From assembly GCA_024644595.1 (NCBI GenBank), contig JAHEHL010000004.1:201224-265223 (forward strand): a DNA stretch of 64,000 nt. The letters run 5' to 3'. Positions 54,939 to 63,895 of this stretch are shown here, piece by piece. The notes under the pieces are model-generated. The model was not told where the DNA came from and made no database searches. It saw only the letters and a list, made by a program, of their open reading frames with translations. The stretch is from Porticoccaceae bacterium (lineage in GTDB: Bacteria > Pseudomonadota > Gammaproteobacteria > Pseudomonadales > Porticoccaceae). The position numbers were made by a program, and so were the translations under genes. Position 1 is the first letter of the stretch; each line of letters opens with the position of its first letter.

Positions 54939-57035
54939 TTGCCATTAAAGTCTGCTGGCAAAAAACCTGCCCCTCAATGCACTGTTTGTAAGGTTGTCGC
55001 TATTCTCACTATCACTTTTTCCAGTGACCTGAAGATTCGTCTTCGGCACACACTTGCCGCAGTGATCACTGTGCTCTGCTGCTCAGTCACAGGAGCCGGC
55101 GCGGAGACCACCGAGGCACAGCGCGCGAATGATCTGCTTGTGCAACAGCGGGCGCTCTACGCCGACGCGATCGAACTGATTCGAAAAGGCAAGCGGCAGC
55201 GTGTGACACAGATACGCAATCAACTCGTCGACTACCCGCTCTATCCCTATCTTGTCTACGCCGATCTTGCCGCCAATATGCATTATTCGAGAAAGTCCGA
55301 CATTAGCCAGTATCTGGACAACTATGCTGGCAGCGTCAAGGCCCAGCACCTGCGTAAACGCTGGCTCGATTATCTCGCGCGGCGTACCTACTGGACAACA
55401 TTTATGGCGTTTTATGATCCAGACGAGGCGTCGGTCAAGCACCAGTGCCAATATCAGCTGGCCCGCTACTATGGTGATCCCAAAGACCCTGCCCAGCCCG
55501 CGCGCCGCGCGCAGGCTCTGGATGCCGCGCTGGAATTATGGAATATCGAGCAATCACAGCCGAGTGAGTGCGACAAACTATTTAGCCGCTTACAGGCTGA
55601 AAACAAGATAAGTCAATCGCTGGTGTGGGAGCGATTCAATAAGGCCCTCCTCAATCATGAGTACCAACTCGCCCGATACCTGCAGCGCTCTCTAACCAGC
55701 CAACGTTACCAAGCGCTGAGCCAACTTTACTATGAGGTCGACCGCAATCCAGCCAGCATCTCCGAATTTGGCCAGTCAGCTCAGAACAGTCGTGAAGAAC
55801 TGCAAATTATTCGCCATGGGCTGATTCATCTCGCCCGCAAGGACAGTCACGCTGCCTTAAAACAATGGAGCCGCTATCAACAGACTCATGAATTTAGTCA
55901 TAGCGATCGCAGTGACATCGTCACGGCCATTATTAAAGGACTGTTTGAACAGGGCTTTGCCGCTATCGCCGACACCTACTTTGTCGATCACCTGCAACTA
56001 CTGAACGACACTCTGGACGGAAGCTTGGTGGAATGGCGTATTCGCCGAGCCCTCGAGAAGAGAGATTGGCCCGCGGTGCAGCTGTGGCTAAAACGACTCC
56101 CCAAACAACGGCAAACCAGTTCAGTCTGGCGCTACTGGACTATTCGCAGTATGCAGAGCGACCCGACCACTACACGCGATCCGGCGATTACCGAGCTGAC
56201 CGCAAGTCTCGCCAAGGAACGTGATTTTTATGGTTTTCTGGCCAGTGACATGCTCGACCGGGAATACAGTCTCAATCACAACCCAATTACCATAAATCAG
56301 CAACAGCTCGCTGCTATTGAGGCCATCCCCGCAATGGCTCGTGCACGAGAATTGTACTTTCACGGCGACACGCTCGATGCCAATCGCGAATGGAATCAGG
56401 CTTCTGCCAACTTCAACTATGAGGAATGGCTTGCCAGCGCGATGGTGAGCGGCAAGTGGCAATGGCACAGCAAAGCTATTGCCAGCCTTGGTCGCGCGCG
56501 CTACTGGGATGATATCGAGCTGCGCTTTCCACTAGCCTATGCAGCAGACATCGATAAAGCCGCTCAGGCAACTGGCATAGAAAACTACTTATTGTTTGCT
56601 TTGGCACGACAAGAGAGCGCCTTTGAATCCTCAGCAACCTCCTCGGCTGGCGCGCGAGGGCTGATGCAGGTGATGCCGGCGACGGCCAAGAGCACTGCGC
56701 GAAAGTATAAAATACCCTATCGCAAGCGCTCACAGCTCCTGGATGCGAAGACCAACATCGCTATTGCCAGCCGCTATTATCAGGAATTGTTGGCGCGTTA
56801 CAGCGGCAACCGCATTGCTGCGACCGCAGCCTACAATGCGGGCCCTTACCGGGTTGACCAGTGGCTAAAGAACAGTGATGGTCAACTGCCTTTCGACATC
56901 TGGATTGAGGTAATTCCCTACCGCGAAACCCGATCTTATGTGCGGAATGTTTTGATGTATTCAATTATCTACTCACGCAAACTAGGTGCTGAACCACCGA
57001 TGGTGCTGCGCGATGAAACCTACAGGCTGCTGTGA
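54939..57035 (+). CDS. slt: Soluble lytic murein transglycosylase (Slt70)
   Basis: Slt70 is a periplasmic muramidase that forms anhydro-muropeptides, which NagZ later trims. A superhelical U-domain covers about residues 55-500, and the catalytic SLT domain has glutamate E559 in 'ARQESAFES', then 'AGARGLMQVMPATAKSTA' and 'ATAAYNAGPYRV'. The start is uncertain. The frame opens at TTG 54939 with a weak ribosome-binding site, and the signal peptide hydrophobic core ('LAAVITVLCCSVTGAGA') lies at about residues 38-54, unusually far in. A start within 54990-55045 would be more usual, but no ATG is in frame there. tatD overlaps the stop by TGATG. Confidence 0.9.
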   Translation: MPLKSAGKKPAPQCTVCKVVAILTITFSSDLKIRLRHTLAAVITVLCCSVTGAGAETTEAQRANDLLVQQRALYADAIELIRKGKRQRVTQIRNQLVDYPLYPYLVYADLAANMHYSRKSDISQYLDNYAGSVKAQHLRKRWLDYLARRTYWTTFMAFYDPDEASVKHQCQYQLARYYGDPKDPAQPARRAQALDAALELWNIEQSQPSECDKLFSRLQAENKISQSLVWERFNKALLNHEYQLARYLQRSLTSQRYQALSQLYYEVDRNPASISEFGQSAQNSREELQIIRHGLIHLARKDSHAALKQWSRYQQTHEFSHSDRSDIVTAIIKGLFEQGFAAIADTYFVDHLQLLNDTLDGSLVEWRIRRALEKRDWPAVQLWLKRLPKQRQTSSVWRYWTIRSMQSDPTTTRDPAITELTASLAKERDFYGFLASDMLDREYSLNHNPITINQQQLAAIEAIPAMARARELYFHGDTLDANREWNQASANFNYEEWLASAMVSGKWQWHSKAIASLGRARYWDDIELRFPLAYAADIDKAAQATGIENYLLFALARQESAFESSATSSAGARGLMQVMPATAKSTARKYKIPYRKRSQLLDAKTNIAIASRYYQELLARYSGNRIAATAAYNAGPYRVDQWLKNSDGQLPFDIWIEVIPYRETRSYVRNVLMYSIIYSRKLGAEPPMVLRDETYRLL

Positions 57036-57859
57036 TGCAATTGATTGATATTGGCGTCAACCTCTCCAACGCGCGCTTCGATAATGACCGCGGTGAACTA
57101 CTGGAGCGGGCTCGAGATGCCGGAGTTGAGAAACTGATTCTGACAGGGACATCCATCAGTGAAAGCGAGCATGTCGTCGCACTCTGCAGCGAGTATGCAG
57201 AGCGCTTCCCGGAGATGCTCTATGCCACCGCTGGAATACACCCGCATGATGCCAAGTCATTAAACAGTGAGTCGATCGCCACATTGAAAGCGCTAGCAAC
57301 ACAGCCCTGCGTGGTCGCACTGGGCGAGATGGGGTTGGACTTTAACCGCAATTTTTCTAACCCAGCTGCCCAAGAGAAAGCCTTTGAGGCCCAGCTTGAA
57401 CTCGCTGTGGCACTGCAACTTCCCGTGTTTCTTCATGAGCGCGACGCTGCCGATAGACAGCTACAGATTCTACGGGTATACCGAGATCATTTGTCAGATG
57501 CAGTTCTACATTGCTTTACAGGTACTAGAGAGGCTCTCTACGGTTATTTAGATCTCGATCTACACATCGGCATCACCGGCTGGATCTGCGACGACAGGCG
57601 CGGTGAGGCACTGCAAAAGCTGGTTGTTGACATTCCTCGACATCGATTAATGGTAGAGACCGATGCGCCGTATCTTTCACCCAAGAATCTACCGAAAAAT
57701 CAGTTACCCTATCCAATCTCTGGAAGCCGCAATGAACCCTGCACCCTTCCTTTTATTGTCAGGACAATTGCACACCACAGAGAGGAAACCGCCGAACAGG
57801 TTGCTCGGCAGACCACAGCGAATGCAACAAGGTTTTTTAGACTCGACTCAGTCGTTTAG
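57035..57859 (+). CDS. tatD: TatD-family 3'-5' exonuclease / metal-dependent hydrolase
   Basis: This 274-residue TIM-barrel enzyme trims DNA or RNA. Metal ligands fit 'DIGVNLSN' (replacing the usual DxHxH), 'GEMGLDFNRNF', 'PVFLHERDA', 'VLHCFTG' and the final aspartate in 'VETDAPYLSP'. The DIGVNL start and 'AGIHPHDA' match E. coli TatD better than the YcfH or YjjV branches. Its ATG overlaps the slt stop (TGATG). Confidence 0.9.
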   Translation: MQLIDIGVNLSNARFDNDRGELLERARDAGVEKLILTGTSISESEHVVALCSEYAERFPEMLYATAGIHPHDAKSLNSESIATLKALATQPCVVALGEMGLDFNRNFSNPAAQEKAFEAQLELAVALQLPVFLHERDAADRQLQILRVYRDHLSDAVLHCFTGTREALYGYLDLDLHIGITGWICDDRRGEALQKLVVDIPRHRLMVETDAPYLSPKNLPKNQLPYPISGSRNEPCTLPFIVRTIAHHREETAEQVARQTTANATRFFRLDSVV

Positions 57860-57893
57860 CTCACTGCAAAAGCGGGTCATGTAGGCGAGTCAT

Positions 57894-58367
57894 TTACTCT
57901 GCGCAGACAAGCCTGTCGCCCACGGCAATCAAACCATTACTGCGGATCTGTGCTCGCAGCCCCCCCTTGCCCAACAGCTCGGGAAGAATTTTTACCCCAA
58001 GGCGCCTCTGCAGGCTCGCGCAGGGTTCACACAACTGGACACCATAGAAACTGATGTTATTGATGGTAAAGGTTTTACCCACTAAATCATTCAGGCCAAT
58101 TCCCGTGGTTATCAGGTTGCGACGAAAGTCACTTTCATGAAAGGTGTAACCGTGACTGCGATTAAATGTCTCGATCACTTCTGATTCGATAAAGGTGATT
58201 TCCCAATCGGGCTGACCTTTATAGTTCGAACGACTCTTGCCGGTTCTGGAAAAATAGCGGTCCCCCTCGATGCCCTGACCTGCGCGCACCGAAACCTTGT
58301 CATAACCCATGACACCAGCGCCTTTTGATGGCGCCAGATAGATCCCAGTAATTTTTCCCTGGCTCAC
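57894..58367 (-). CDS. MOSC domain-containing protein
   Basis: This 157-residue stand-alone MOSC (molybdenum cofactor sulfurase C-terminal) domain has 'GIEGDRYF', 'ITFIESEVIETF', 'FRRNLITTGIGLNDLVGKTF', 'LCEPC' and 'GLRAQI'. MOSC proteins use molybdenum cofactor or a persulfide cysteine to reduce N-hydroxylated compounds or to carry sulfur; YiiM is a well-known member. 'CEPC' offers a candidate active cysteine. It begins 3 bp after the HD gene stop, so the two form an operon. Confidence 0.87.
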   Translation of the reverse strand: MSQGKITGIYLAPSKGAGVMGYDKVSVRAGQGIEGDRYFSRTGKSRSNYKGQPDWEITFIESEVIETFNRSHGYTFHESDFRRNLITTGIGLNDLVGKTFTINNISFYGVQLCEPCASLQRRLGVKILPELLGKGGLRAQIRSNGLIAVGDRLVCAE

Positions 58368-58370
58368 AGC

Positions 58371-58949
58371 CTACTCCATAAAGCTTTTGTAAAGGCTCTG
58401 CTTAGGCGAACTGAAAACACTGCGAACCATTGGTTCAAAAAGAGATAAATCCAACTTCGCCATCTTGGGATCAAATGATGGATCATCGTACTTGGCAATA
58501 AAGCGAGCAGTGCGCTTATAGTTTGGATTTTCCAGAAACTGTTCGCGCATATTGCGATCGGCCCCGAGAAAGTGGAAGAAGTTATAACCCTGAAAAATCG
58601 CGTGATGTTTGATCATCCAATGATTTTCCTCCGACACGAAGGGCTGCAAAATAACCGCTGCCAAATCGGCATGATTGGTGCTGCCCAATGTATCGCCAAT
58701 ATCATGCAGCAGCGCACAGACTATATACTCTTCGTCCTCACCCGCCTCGGCTGCGCGGTGGGCTGTCTGCAGTGAATGCTGCAAGCGATCAATAGCGAAG
58801 CCACCATAGTCACCGTCGAGCAACTCGAGATGGGTCAAAATACGATCGGGAAGTTTTTTGGCAAACGCTATCTGCTCGGGGAGGATGATCTGCCAATCCT
58901 CTGCGGTGCTGTCTGACATTTTGGAAAAAGTGGCTTGTGTTGCTTGCAT
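58371..58949 (-). CDS. HD-domain protein, possibly a PhnZ-like diiron oxygenase
   Basis: This 192-residue HD-superfamily protein has candidate metal ligands H58, H82-D83 ('LLHDIG'), H93, H115/H116 ('KHH') and D155/D156. A tyrosine, Y48 in 'YGGFAIDRLQHSLQTA', is 10 residues before H58, and H58 is 24 before HD. These are the spacings of Y24, H34 and H58-D59 in PhnZ, the oxygenase that cleaves 2-amino-1-hydroxyethylphosphonate. PhnZ's glutamate three residues after the tyrosine is Phe51 here, so the substrate must differ, or it is a plain phosphohydrolase. I use the ATG at 58949; the TTG at 58985 lacks support. It is co-transcribed with the MOSC gene. Confidence 0.72.
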   Translation of the reverse strand: MQATQATFSKMSDSTAEDWQIILPEQIAFAKKLPDRILTHLELLDGDYGGFAIDRLQHSLQTAHRAAEAGEDEEYIVCALLHDIGDTLGSTNHADLAAVILQPFVSEENHWMIKHHAIFQGYNFFHFLGADRNMREQFLENPNYKRTARFIAKYDDPSFDPKMAKLDLSLFEPMVRSVFSSPKQSLYKSFME

Positions 58950-59072
58950 ATCGGGTGGCCCCCATTGAGCGCTCGTCCTGTGCAATATTTTTTTGCACTG
59001 CCAATAAAGACACCAGCGAGCTTTTTATTTGTGAGCCCGGATACTAGCACCACAGAACCCTTTTTTCTAATC

Positions 59073-59098
59073 AAAAAGAGCTCTCACGAGAGAGTCAA
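59073..59098 (-). terminator. Possible weak terminator after the GH3 gene
   Basis: On the minus strand CTCTC and GAGAG (59090-59094 with 59081-59085) form a 5-bp stem with a 4-base loop, followed after CT by TTTTT. It is just past the GH3 stop. The short stem makes it a weak candidate. Confidence 0.35.
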
Positions 59099-61594
59099 TT
59101 AACTACAGCTCATCACCATCACTTCAGCAATCTCCGAGGTAATTCGAAGATCGGAAATGGTCATAGAAAACTCCGCCGAGCTCGACAGCGCTAAAGGTGT
59201 ATCAACTCGACTGAGGTCAACCCCAATTGCGTCGAAGCAATCGAGTGCAATCCCCATACGCACCTGCTGGCCAATCGGCACAGCGCTGACAAAACGGGTC
59301 AGATCGAGACTCCCGGAACAGGGCCAGCCACAGTCCATTCGCAGCGTCACAGCACCATCAGGATGTTTATTGACCACAAACTCCATCGCCAGTGAGGCAC
59401 CCTCTTCGCGAAGGGCGGAAAGATCAACGGAAACTTCAGATTGCCAATAGAACAGACTCTCACGACCACCGCTCCATTCCAGCAGGCGCGAATCCTCCTG
59501 AACGGCACCGTCCACGGTGGTCACGGAGAGGTCGCCAAATGCGGTCACCGTTTTATTACCGCTAACAGGCTTAGCCCAGTTACTGGAATCTCCAACAAAG
59601 GTTTTAAACGGCGGTCTGGTGCTACCGTTAAACACAATGCGTGCCGCCTTGGAGCTATCTATGATAGACCGATCAGAGAGGTTGTCAGCAACGATTGCCT
59701 CATCGCCATAGCCCAGCCCCTGCCCTATTGAGAGCAGATCATCAGCCACAGGCAAATTTTTATCCGCAGTATTAAGCTCGACATTGGGCCAGTCGAAAGA
59801 CAGACGACCAGCGAAATCATGACGTATGTTGCCTTGCTTGTCGGCCACGAGCACGTCGGCAATCCCACCACCCTCGCTGCCTGGCAACCAGGCGACCACA
59901 AAGGCATCAGAGTGATTAATTTCAGCATTCACCCACAACGGACGGCCCGTCAAGAACACCGAAACCACCGGGATATCCTGCGCCTGCAGCGATTTTAAAA
60001 GATTCAGGTCCGCGCGAGATCCATTATTCAGCAGCAGTGATTCAATGTCGCCCACCCCTTCCGCATAGGGTTCTTCACCAAACACCACAACGGCTACGTC
60101 AGGCTTTTTAGACCAGCTGCCGTCCACACTTAACTCGGTAGAGCCGCCATTATTTTCAATCGCCTCTTTAAGTCCTGCATAGATCGACGTAGCACCGGGG
60201 AAATCGCTATTCTTGTTTTCGGTGCCCTGCCAAGTAATTGTCCAGCCACCATTCTGCTTGCCAATATTGTCGGCGCCATCGCCACTCACCAGAACATGCA
60301 GCGGGCCTTTTAACGGCAACACATTGTCACGATTCTTCAACAACACGAGTGACTTTCGCACTGCCTCTCGAGCCACCGCACGATGCTCAGCCGCACCGAT
60401 TAATTCGGTCTGACCGACTATGCCTCGCGATGAAGGCGCCCCCTTTTCGAACATGCCAGCACGCATCTTGACTTTGAGGATACGGGTCACAGCGTCGTCA
60501 ATACGCGCCATTGGGATTTCACCGCTCTCGACCTGCTGCTGAGTATTAGCCAACAGTTCCTTCCAGTCCTCAGGCACCATAATCATATCGATACCGGCGT
60601 TGATCGCCTGCGGACAGCTTTCGGTGTTACAGCCATCTACCTGGCCGACTCCATCCCAATCACTGATCACAAACCCGTCAAAACCGAGCTGACCTTTAAG
60701 CACATCGGTTAACAGCGTTTTATTACCGTGAATCTTGTCGCCGTTCCAGCTATTAAACGAAGCCATAACCGTTGCGACACCAGCGTCAATTGCTTCAAGG
60801 TAGCCCTGACCATGCAGCTCCATCAGCTGATCCAGCTTAAGCACGGCATCACCCTGATCTATGCCGCGATAAGTGCCACCATCACCGATAAAATGTTTCG
60901 CCGTCGCGATGACTTTTCTGGGATTGCTGCGCAACTCGTTTTCGCTGCCTTGCATTCCCAAAACAATTTCAGCCGCATAGGATTTAACAATCGCAGCATC
61001 GCTGCTATACCCTTCGTAAGTACGTCCCCAACGATTATCTTTGACCACCGCAACAGTGGGCGCAAATATCCAGTCAATTCCGGTCACCGCAACTTCTGTG
61101 GCTGTAATTTCACCGATTTTACGCATTAGCTGGGGATCGTTGGCTGCGCCTAAACCAATGTTGTGTGGAAACAGTGTCGCCCCAATCACATTGTTATGAC
61201 CGTGCACAGCATCTGTGCCCCAAATTACCGGAATCGCCAAACCGCCGTCCGAAATATCCATAGACGCATAGTAGTAGTCATCCGCCAGATCAACCCACTC
61301 CTGGATTGATGCGTTTTTGTGCATGCTTGGGAAAGATCCACCACCATTTAACACAGAACCCAGGTGATATTTTTTAACCTCGGCCGGCGTAGTAAACTTG
61401 ATTTCCGGCTGGATCATCTGACCCACTTTCTGGGCAACCGACATTTTGGCTACCAGTTCTGCCACGCGTTGATCAATATCGTCTGCGGCCACCACATCGG
61501 ATGCCACCAGTTTGACTGGAAACATCAAGACAACTGCGAAAGCCACAATCAACATCAAGCCTTTGACTGAGGGTGCGGTTTTTCCGTTAAACAT
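59099..61594 (-). CDS. Secreted GH3 exo-beta-glucanase (ExoP-like)
   Basis: This 831-residue glycoside hydrolase is exported by an N-terminal signal ('GLMLIVAFAVVLMFPVKLVAS'). Residues 40-400 form the GH3 barrel ('WGTDAVHGHNNVIGATLFPHNIGLG', 'KHFIGDGGT'), with nucleophile D312 in 'VISDWDGVGQ'. Residues 420-620 are the second GH3 domain ('VLVSGDGADNIGKQNGGWTITWQG', 'VVVFGEEPYAEGVGD'). The rest resembles the ExoP galactose-binding-like domain of the Pseudoalteromonas exo-1,3/1,4-beta-glucanase. It would release glucose from laminarin-type beta-glucans, fitting an algal-polysaccharide consumer. No TonB receptor or other polysaccharide genes are beside it. Confidence 0.9.
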   Translation of the reverse strand: MFNGKTAPSVKGLMLIVAFAVVLMFPVKLVASDVVAADDIDQRVAELVAKMSVAQKVGQMIQPEIKFTTPAEVKKYHLGSVLNGGGSFPSMHKNASIQEWVDLADDYYYASMDISDGGLAIPVIWGTDAVHGHNNVIGATLFPHNIGLGAANDPQLMRKIGEITATEVAVTGIDWIFAPTVAVVKDNRWGRTYEGYSSDAAIVKSYAAEIVLGMQGSENELRSNPRKVIATAKHFIGDGGTYRGIDQGDAVLKLDQLMELHGQGYLEAIDAGVATVMASFNSWNGDKIHGNKTLLTDVLKGQLGFDGFVISDWDGVGQVDGCNTESCPQAINAGIDMIMVPEDWKELLANTQQQVESGEIPMARIDDAVTRILKVKMRAGMFEKGAPSSRGIVGQTELIGAAEHRAVAREAVRKSLVLLKNRDNVLPLKGPLHVLVSGDGADNIGKQNGGWTITWQGTENKNSDFPGATSIYAGLKEAIENNGGSTELSVDGSWSKKPDVAVVVFGEEPYAEGVGDIESLLLNNGSRADLNLLKSLQAQDIPVVSVFLTGRPLWVNAEINHSDAFVVAWLPGSEGGGIADVLVADKQGNIRHDFAGRLSFDWPNVELNTADKNLPVADDLLSIGQGLGYGDEAIVADNLSDRSIIDSSKAARIVFNGSTRPPFKTFVGDSSNWAKPVSGNKTVTAFGDLSVTTVDGAVQEDSRLLEWSGGRESLFYWQSEVSVDLSALREEGASLAMEFVVNKHPDGAVTLRMDCGWPCSGSLDLTRFVSAVPIGQQVRMGIALDCFDAIGVDLSRVDTPLALSSSAEFSMTISDLRITSEIAEVMVMSCS

Positions 61595-61738
61595 ATTGGG
61601 GGGACTCCTTGAAAACCATAGATCCTATGCGTTGAAACGATGGTTTCACGTCGCCCGGCATGGCGGAAGTGCAGATGCGACAACTAGCAAGTCAACTGCG
61701 ATAAGCGGGGAACCCTCGTTGACTGACTGATTGAAATG

Positions 61739-62548
61739 TTATTGGAATAACTGGCGAATCGCTTCTCTGTAGTTGCGGCTCACCTTGAGCGTATGGCCCT
61801 CTGATAAATGCAATAGGCTGCCGCCTTTCTGCAGCGGCGTAATAGTAACCACACGCTCGATATTGACCACTGTTGAACGATGAATGCGGACAAAAATCTT
61901 ATCATCTAGCTTTTCCAGCAGCTCGCGCAGAGTACTCCTTACTATGTGGGTCTCATTATTGGCGTGAACACACATATAGTCTCCTGCAGCATCTACCCAA
62001 TCGATACTATCAAACGGAATTACCTTCACTACACCACTGTCACGGATAAGAAGCTTGCGCTTCATTCCGTCCGGGACCTCGTCATTCGATTGCGAGCGTG
62101 CTTCGTTCTCGCTATCAAGGCGTTTGGATATTTCATCAATTGCGCCAATTAACGGTGTCTTATGCCCTTCATCACCAACAGCTGCATGCCGCTCAACAGC
62201 CCGCGCCACCGCTCGCTGAACACGCTCTGAATCCAACGGCTTGAGGACATAATCAACTGCATGCAGATCAAAGGCATCAATGGCAAACTGATTAAAGGCG
62301 GTGGCGAAAATCACCATTGGCATAACATCCGCTTGCATCGCCTTAACCACTTCGAAACCATTGACCCCCGGCATTTGAATATCCAGAAACATCAGATCCG
62401 GAAGCAGTTCAGCAGCCGCAGCGATAGCATCGCGCCCATTTCTGAACTCTGCGATCACCTCGACATGATCATTTTCACTTAAAATCGAGCGCAGCAACTG
62501 CAGGGCGAGAGGCTCGTCGTCAACAATTATGGTTTTTAATTTCGACAT
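61739..62548 (-). CDS. LytTR-family response regulator
   Basis: This 269-residue regulator has an N-terminal receiver ('IIVDDEPLALQLL', phosphoacceptor aspartate in 'DLMFLDIQMPG', lysine in 'YVLKPLD') and a C-terminal LytTR DNA-binding domain ('VDAAGDYMCVHANNETHIVRSTL', 'FVRIHRSTVVNIERV', ending 'LKVSRNYREAIRQLF'). LytTR regulators bind paired direct repeats upstream of targets. I use the ATG at 62548. It follows the histidine kinase by 41 bp and lies upstream of the GH3 gene on the same strand. Confidence 0.9.
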   Translation of the reverse strand: MSKLKTIIVDDEPLALQLLRSILSENDHVEVIAEFRNGRDAIAAAAELLPDLMFLDIQMPGVNGFEVVKAMQADVMPMVIFATAFNQFAIDAFDLHAVDYVLKPLDSERVQRAVARAVERHAAVGDEGHKTPLIGAIDEISKRLDSENEARSQSNDEVPDGMKRKLLIRDSGVVKVIPFDSIDWVDAAGDYMCVHANNETHIVRSTLRELLEKLDDKIFVRIHRSTVVNIERVVTITPLQKGGSLLHLSEGHTLKVSRNYREAIRQLFQ

Positions 62549-62589
62549 AGTTATCGGTTTTGAGTTATTCAATCAGTAAGTCTCAGAGC

Positions 62590-63735
62590 TTAAGCGCTCT
62601 GTAACAGTAATTCATCAGTCTTTTTTATTGGGGCTTCAAGTGGCACACAAATACGTACCGTCAATCCACCCTCGTCAGGCTCGAAAAAATCGAACTGATA
62701 GGCATCTGCATAAAAAGCCCTGAGCCGGTCAACAGTATTTTTTAACCCTATGCCCGCTCCATGCTCGGCGCGATTCTCAGTTTCACGGAAGCCCGGACCC
62801 GTATCAGAAATTTCCACAACCAACTGATCTGCATCAACCTTGGCAATAACGTTTATCTTACCGCCGCTCACAGACGGTGCAATGGCATATTTGATGGCAT
62901 TTTCAACCAACGGCTGAAGCAGCAGGCTCGGCACCTTAACATTTCTGGAGGCTTTATCGATATCAAACTCCAGCTCAAGCCGATCGGCGAACCGGGTTTG
63001 CTCAATACTCAGATAATGCTTCAACGCATTGATCTCCTCGTCCAAAGCAACCATTTCAACCGGGTCATTCTCCAGTGAATAGCGTAAAAAACTGCTCAAC
63101 TGTACAATCATAGTATTGGCGTTTTTGGCATCACGCCCCACGACTAAGGCTGAAATTGCATTGAGTGTGTTAAACAGGAAGTGCGGATTAAGCTGATAGC
63201 GAAGCATTTTTAATTGTGCCTGCTGAGCCATCGTCTCGGCCTGGCTGCGCTTGAGCTGCTCCTGCTGATTGGCCGCCGCAACCTTCAACAATGTTTCATG
63301 CTCGCTCTGCAGCAGCAAATAGTACTTGATGCCATGATAAAACGCCGTCCAGCAGAGAAAAATAATAATCGAACTAAACAACCATCCGCCGAAATCGGCC
63401 CACAGGTTAGTCTCATCAGTCATCCACATAAAGGTACCAAGCCTGAGCACCGACCATACCAACGAACAGGCCATTACGGCGAGAACAGTTAGCGTCAAAC
63501 GCCTCCATGCCGGCTTATCCCAGAGGTCAGTAAACACAGTACGCAGCGGCCATGACACACCAACCCCTAATAATGACTGCAGTAATGTGTGGCCCACATA
63601 GGCAAAGCTCTGTTGGTTATACCACAGCGTCAAACTAAAAAAGCTAATCAGGGAAAGACTAAACCAACCAATTATCTGCAACAGCAAAAATTGCGTATCT
63701 CGATCGTGATAAATATTTTTAAGCACAGGGCGCAT
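62590..63735 (-). CDS. LytS-like sensor histidine kinase
   Basis: This 381-residue kinase has four membrane helices (residues about 15-145), a coiled-coil linker rich in Gln ('AANQQEQLKRSQAETMAQQAQLKML'), the PF06580 phosphoacceptor histidine in 'QLNPHFLFNTLNAISALV', and an HATPase_c domain ('LQPLVENAIKYAIAPS', 'EISDTGPGF', 'GAGIGLKNTVDRL'). It has no extracellular sensor domain, so the signal is presumably felt in the membrane. It is partner to the LytTR regulator downstream. Confidence 0.9.
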   Translation of the reverse strand: MRPVLKNIYHDRDTQFLLLQIIGWFSLSLISFFSLTLWYNQQSFAYVGHTLLQSLLGVGVSWPLRTVFTDLWDKPAWRRLTLTVLAVMACSLVWSVLRLGTFMWMTDETNLWADFGGWLFSSIIIFLCWTAFYHGIKYYLLLQSEHETLLKVAAANQQEQLKRSQAETMAQQAQLKMLRYQLNPHFLFNTLNAISALVVGRDAKNANTMIVQLSSFLRYSLENDPVEMVALDEEINALKHYLSIEQTRFADRLELEFDIDKASRNVKVPSLLLQPLVENAIKYAIAPSVSGGKINVIAKVDADQLVVEISDTGPGFRETENRAEHGAGIGLKNTVDRLRAFYADAYQFDFFEPDEGGLTVRICVPLEAPIKKTDELLLQSA

Positions 63736-63895
63736 AAGGTTTGCCTTTATAGGTATTTTCTATCAACTGCGACATAATTTTCGGCCTATCATAGAGCCTC
63801 AACAGCAAAACACCAATAATTGGGGCTTAATACCAGTGCGTTGAAACCTCATATTTACTGTTAGAATTACAACCCAAAAACATAGAACCCGCACT

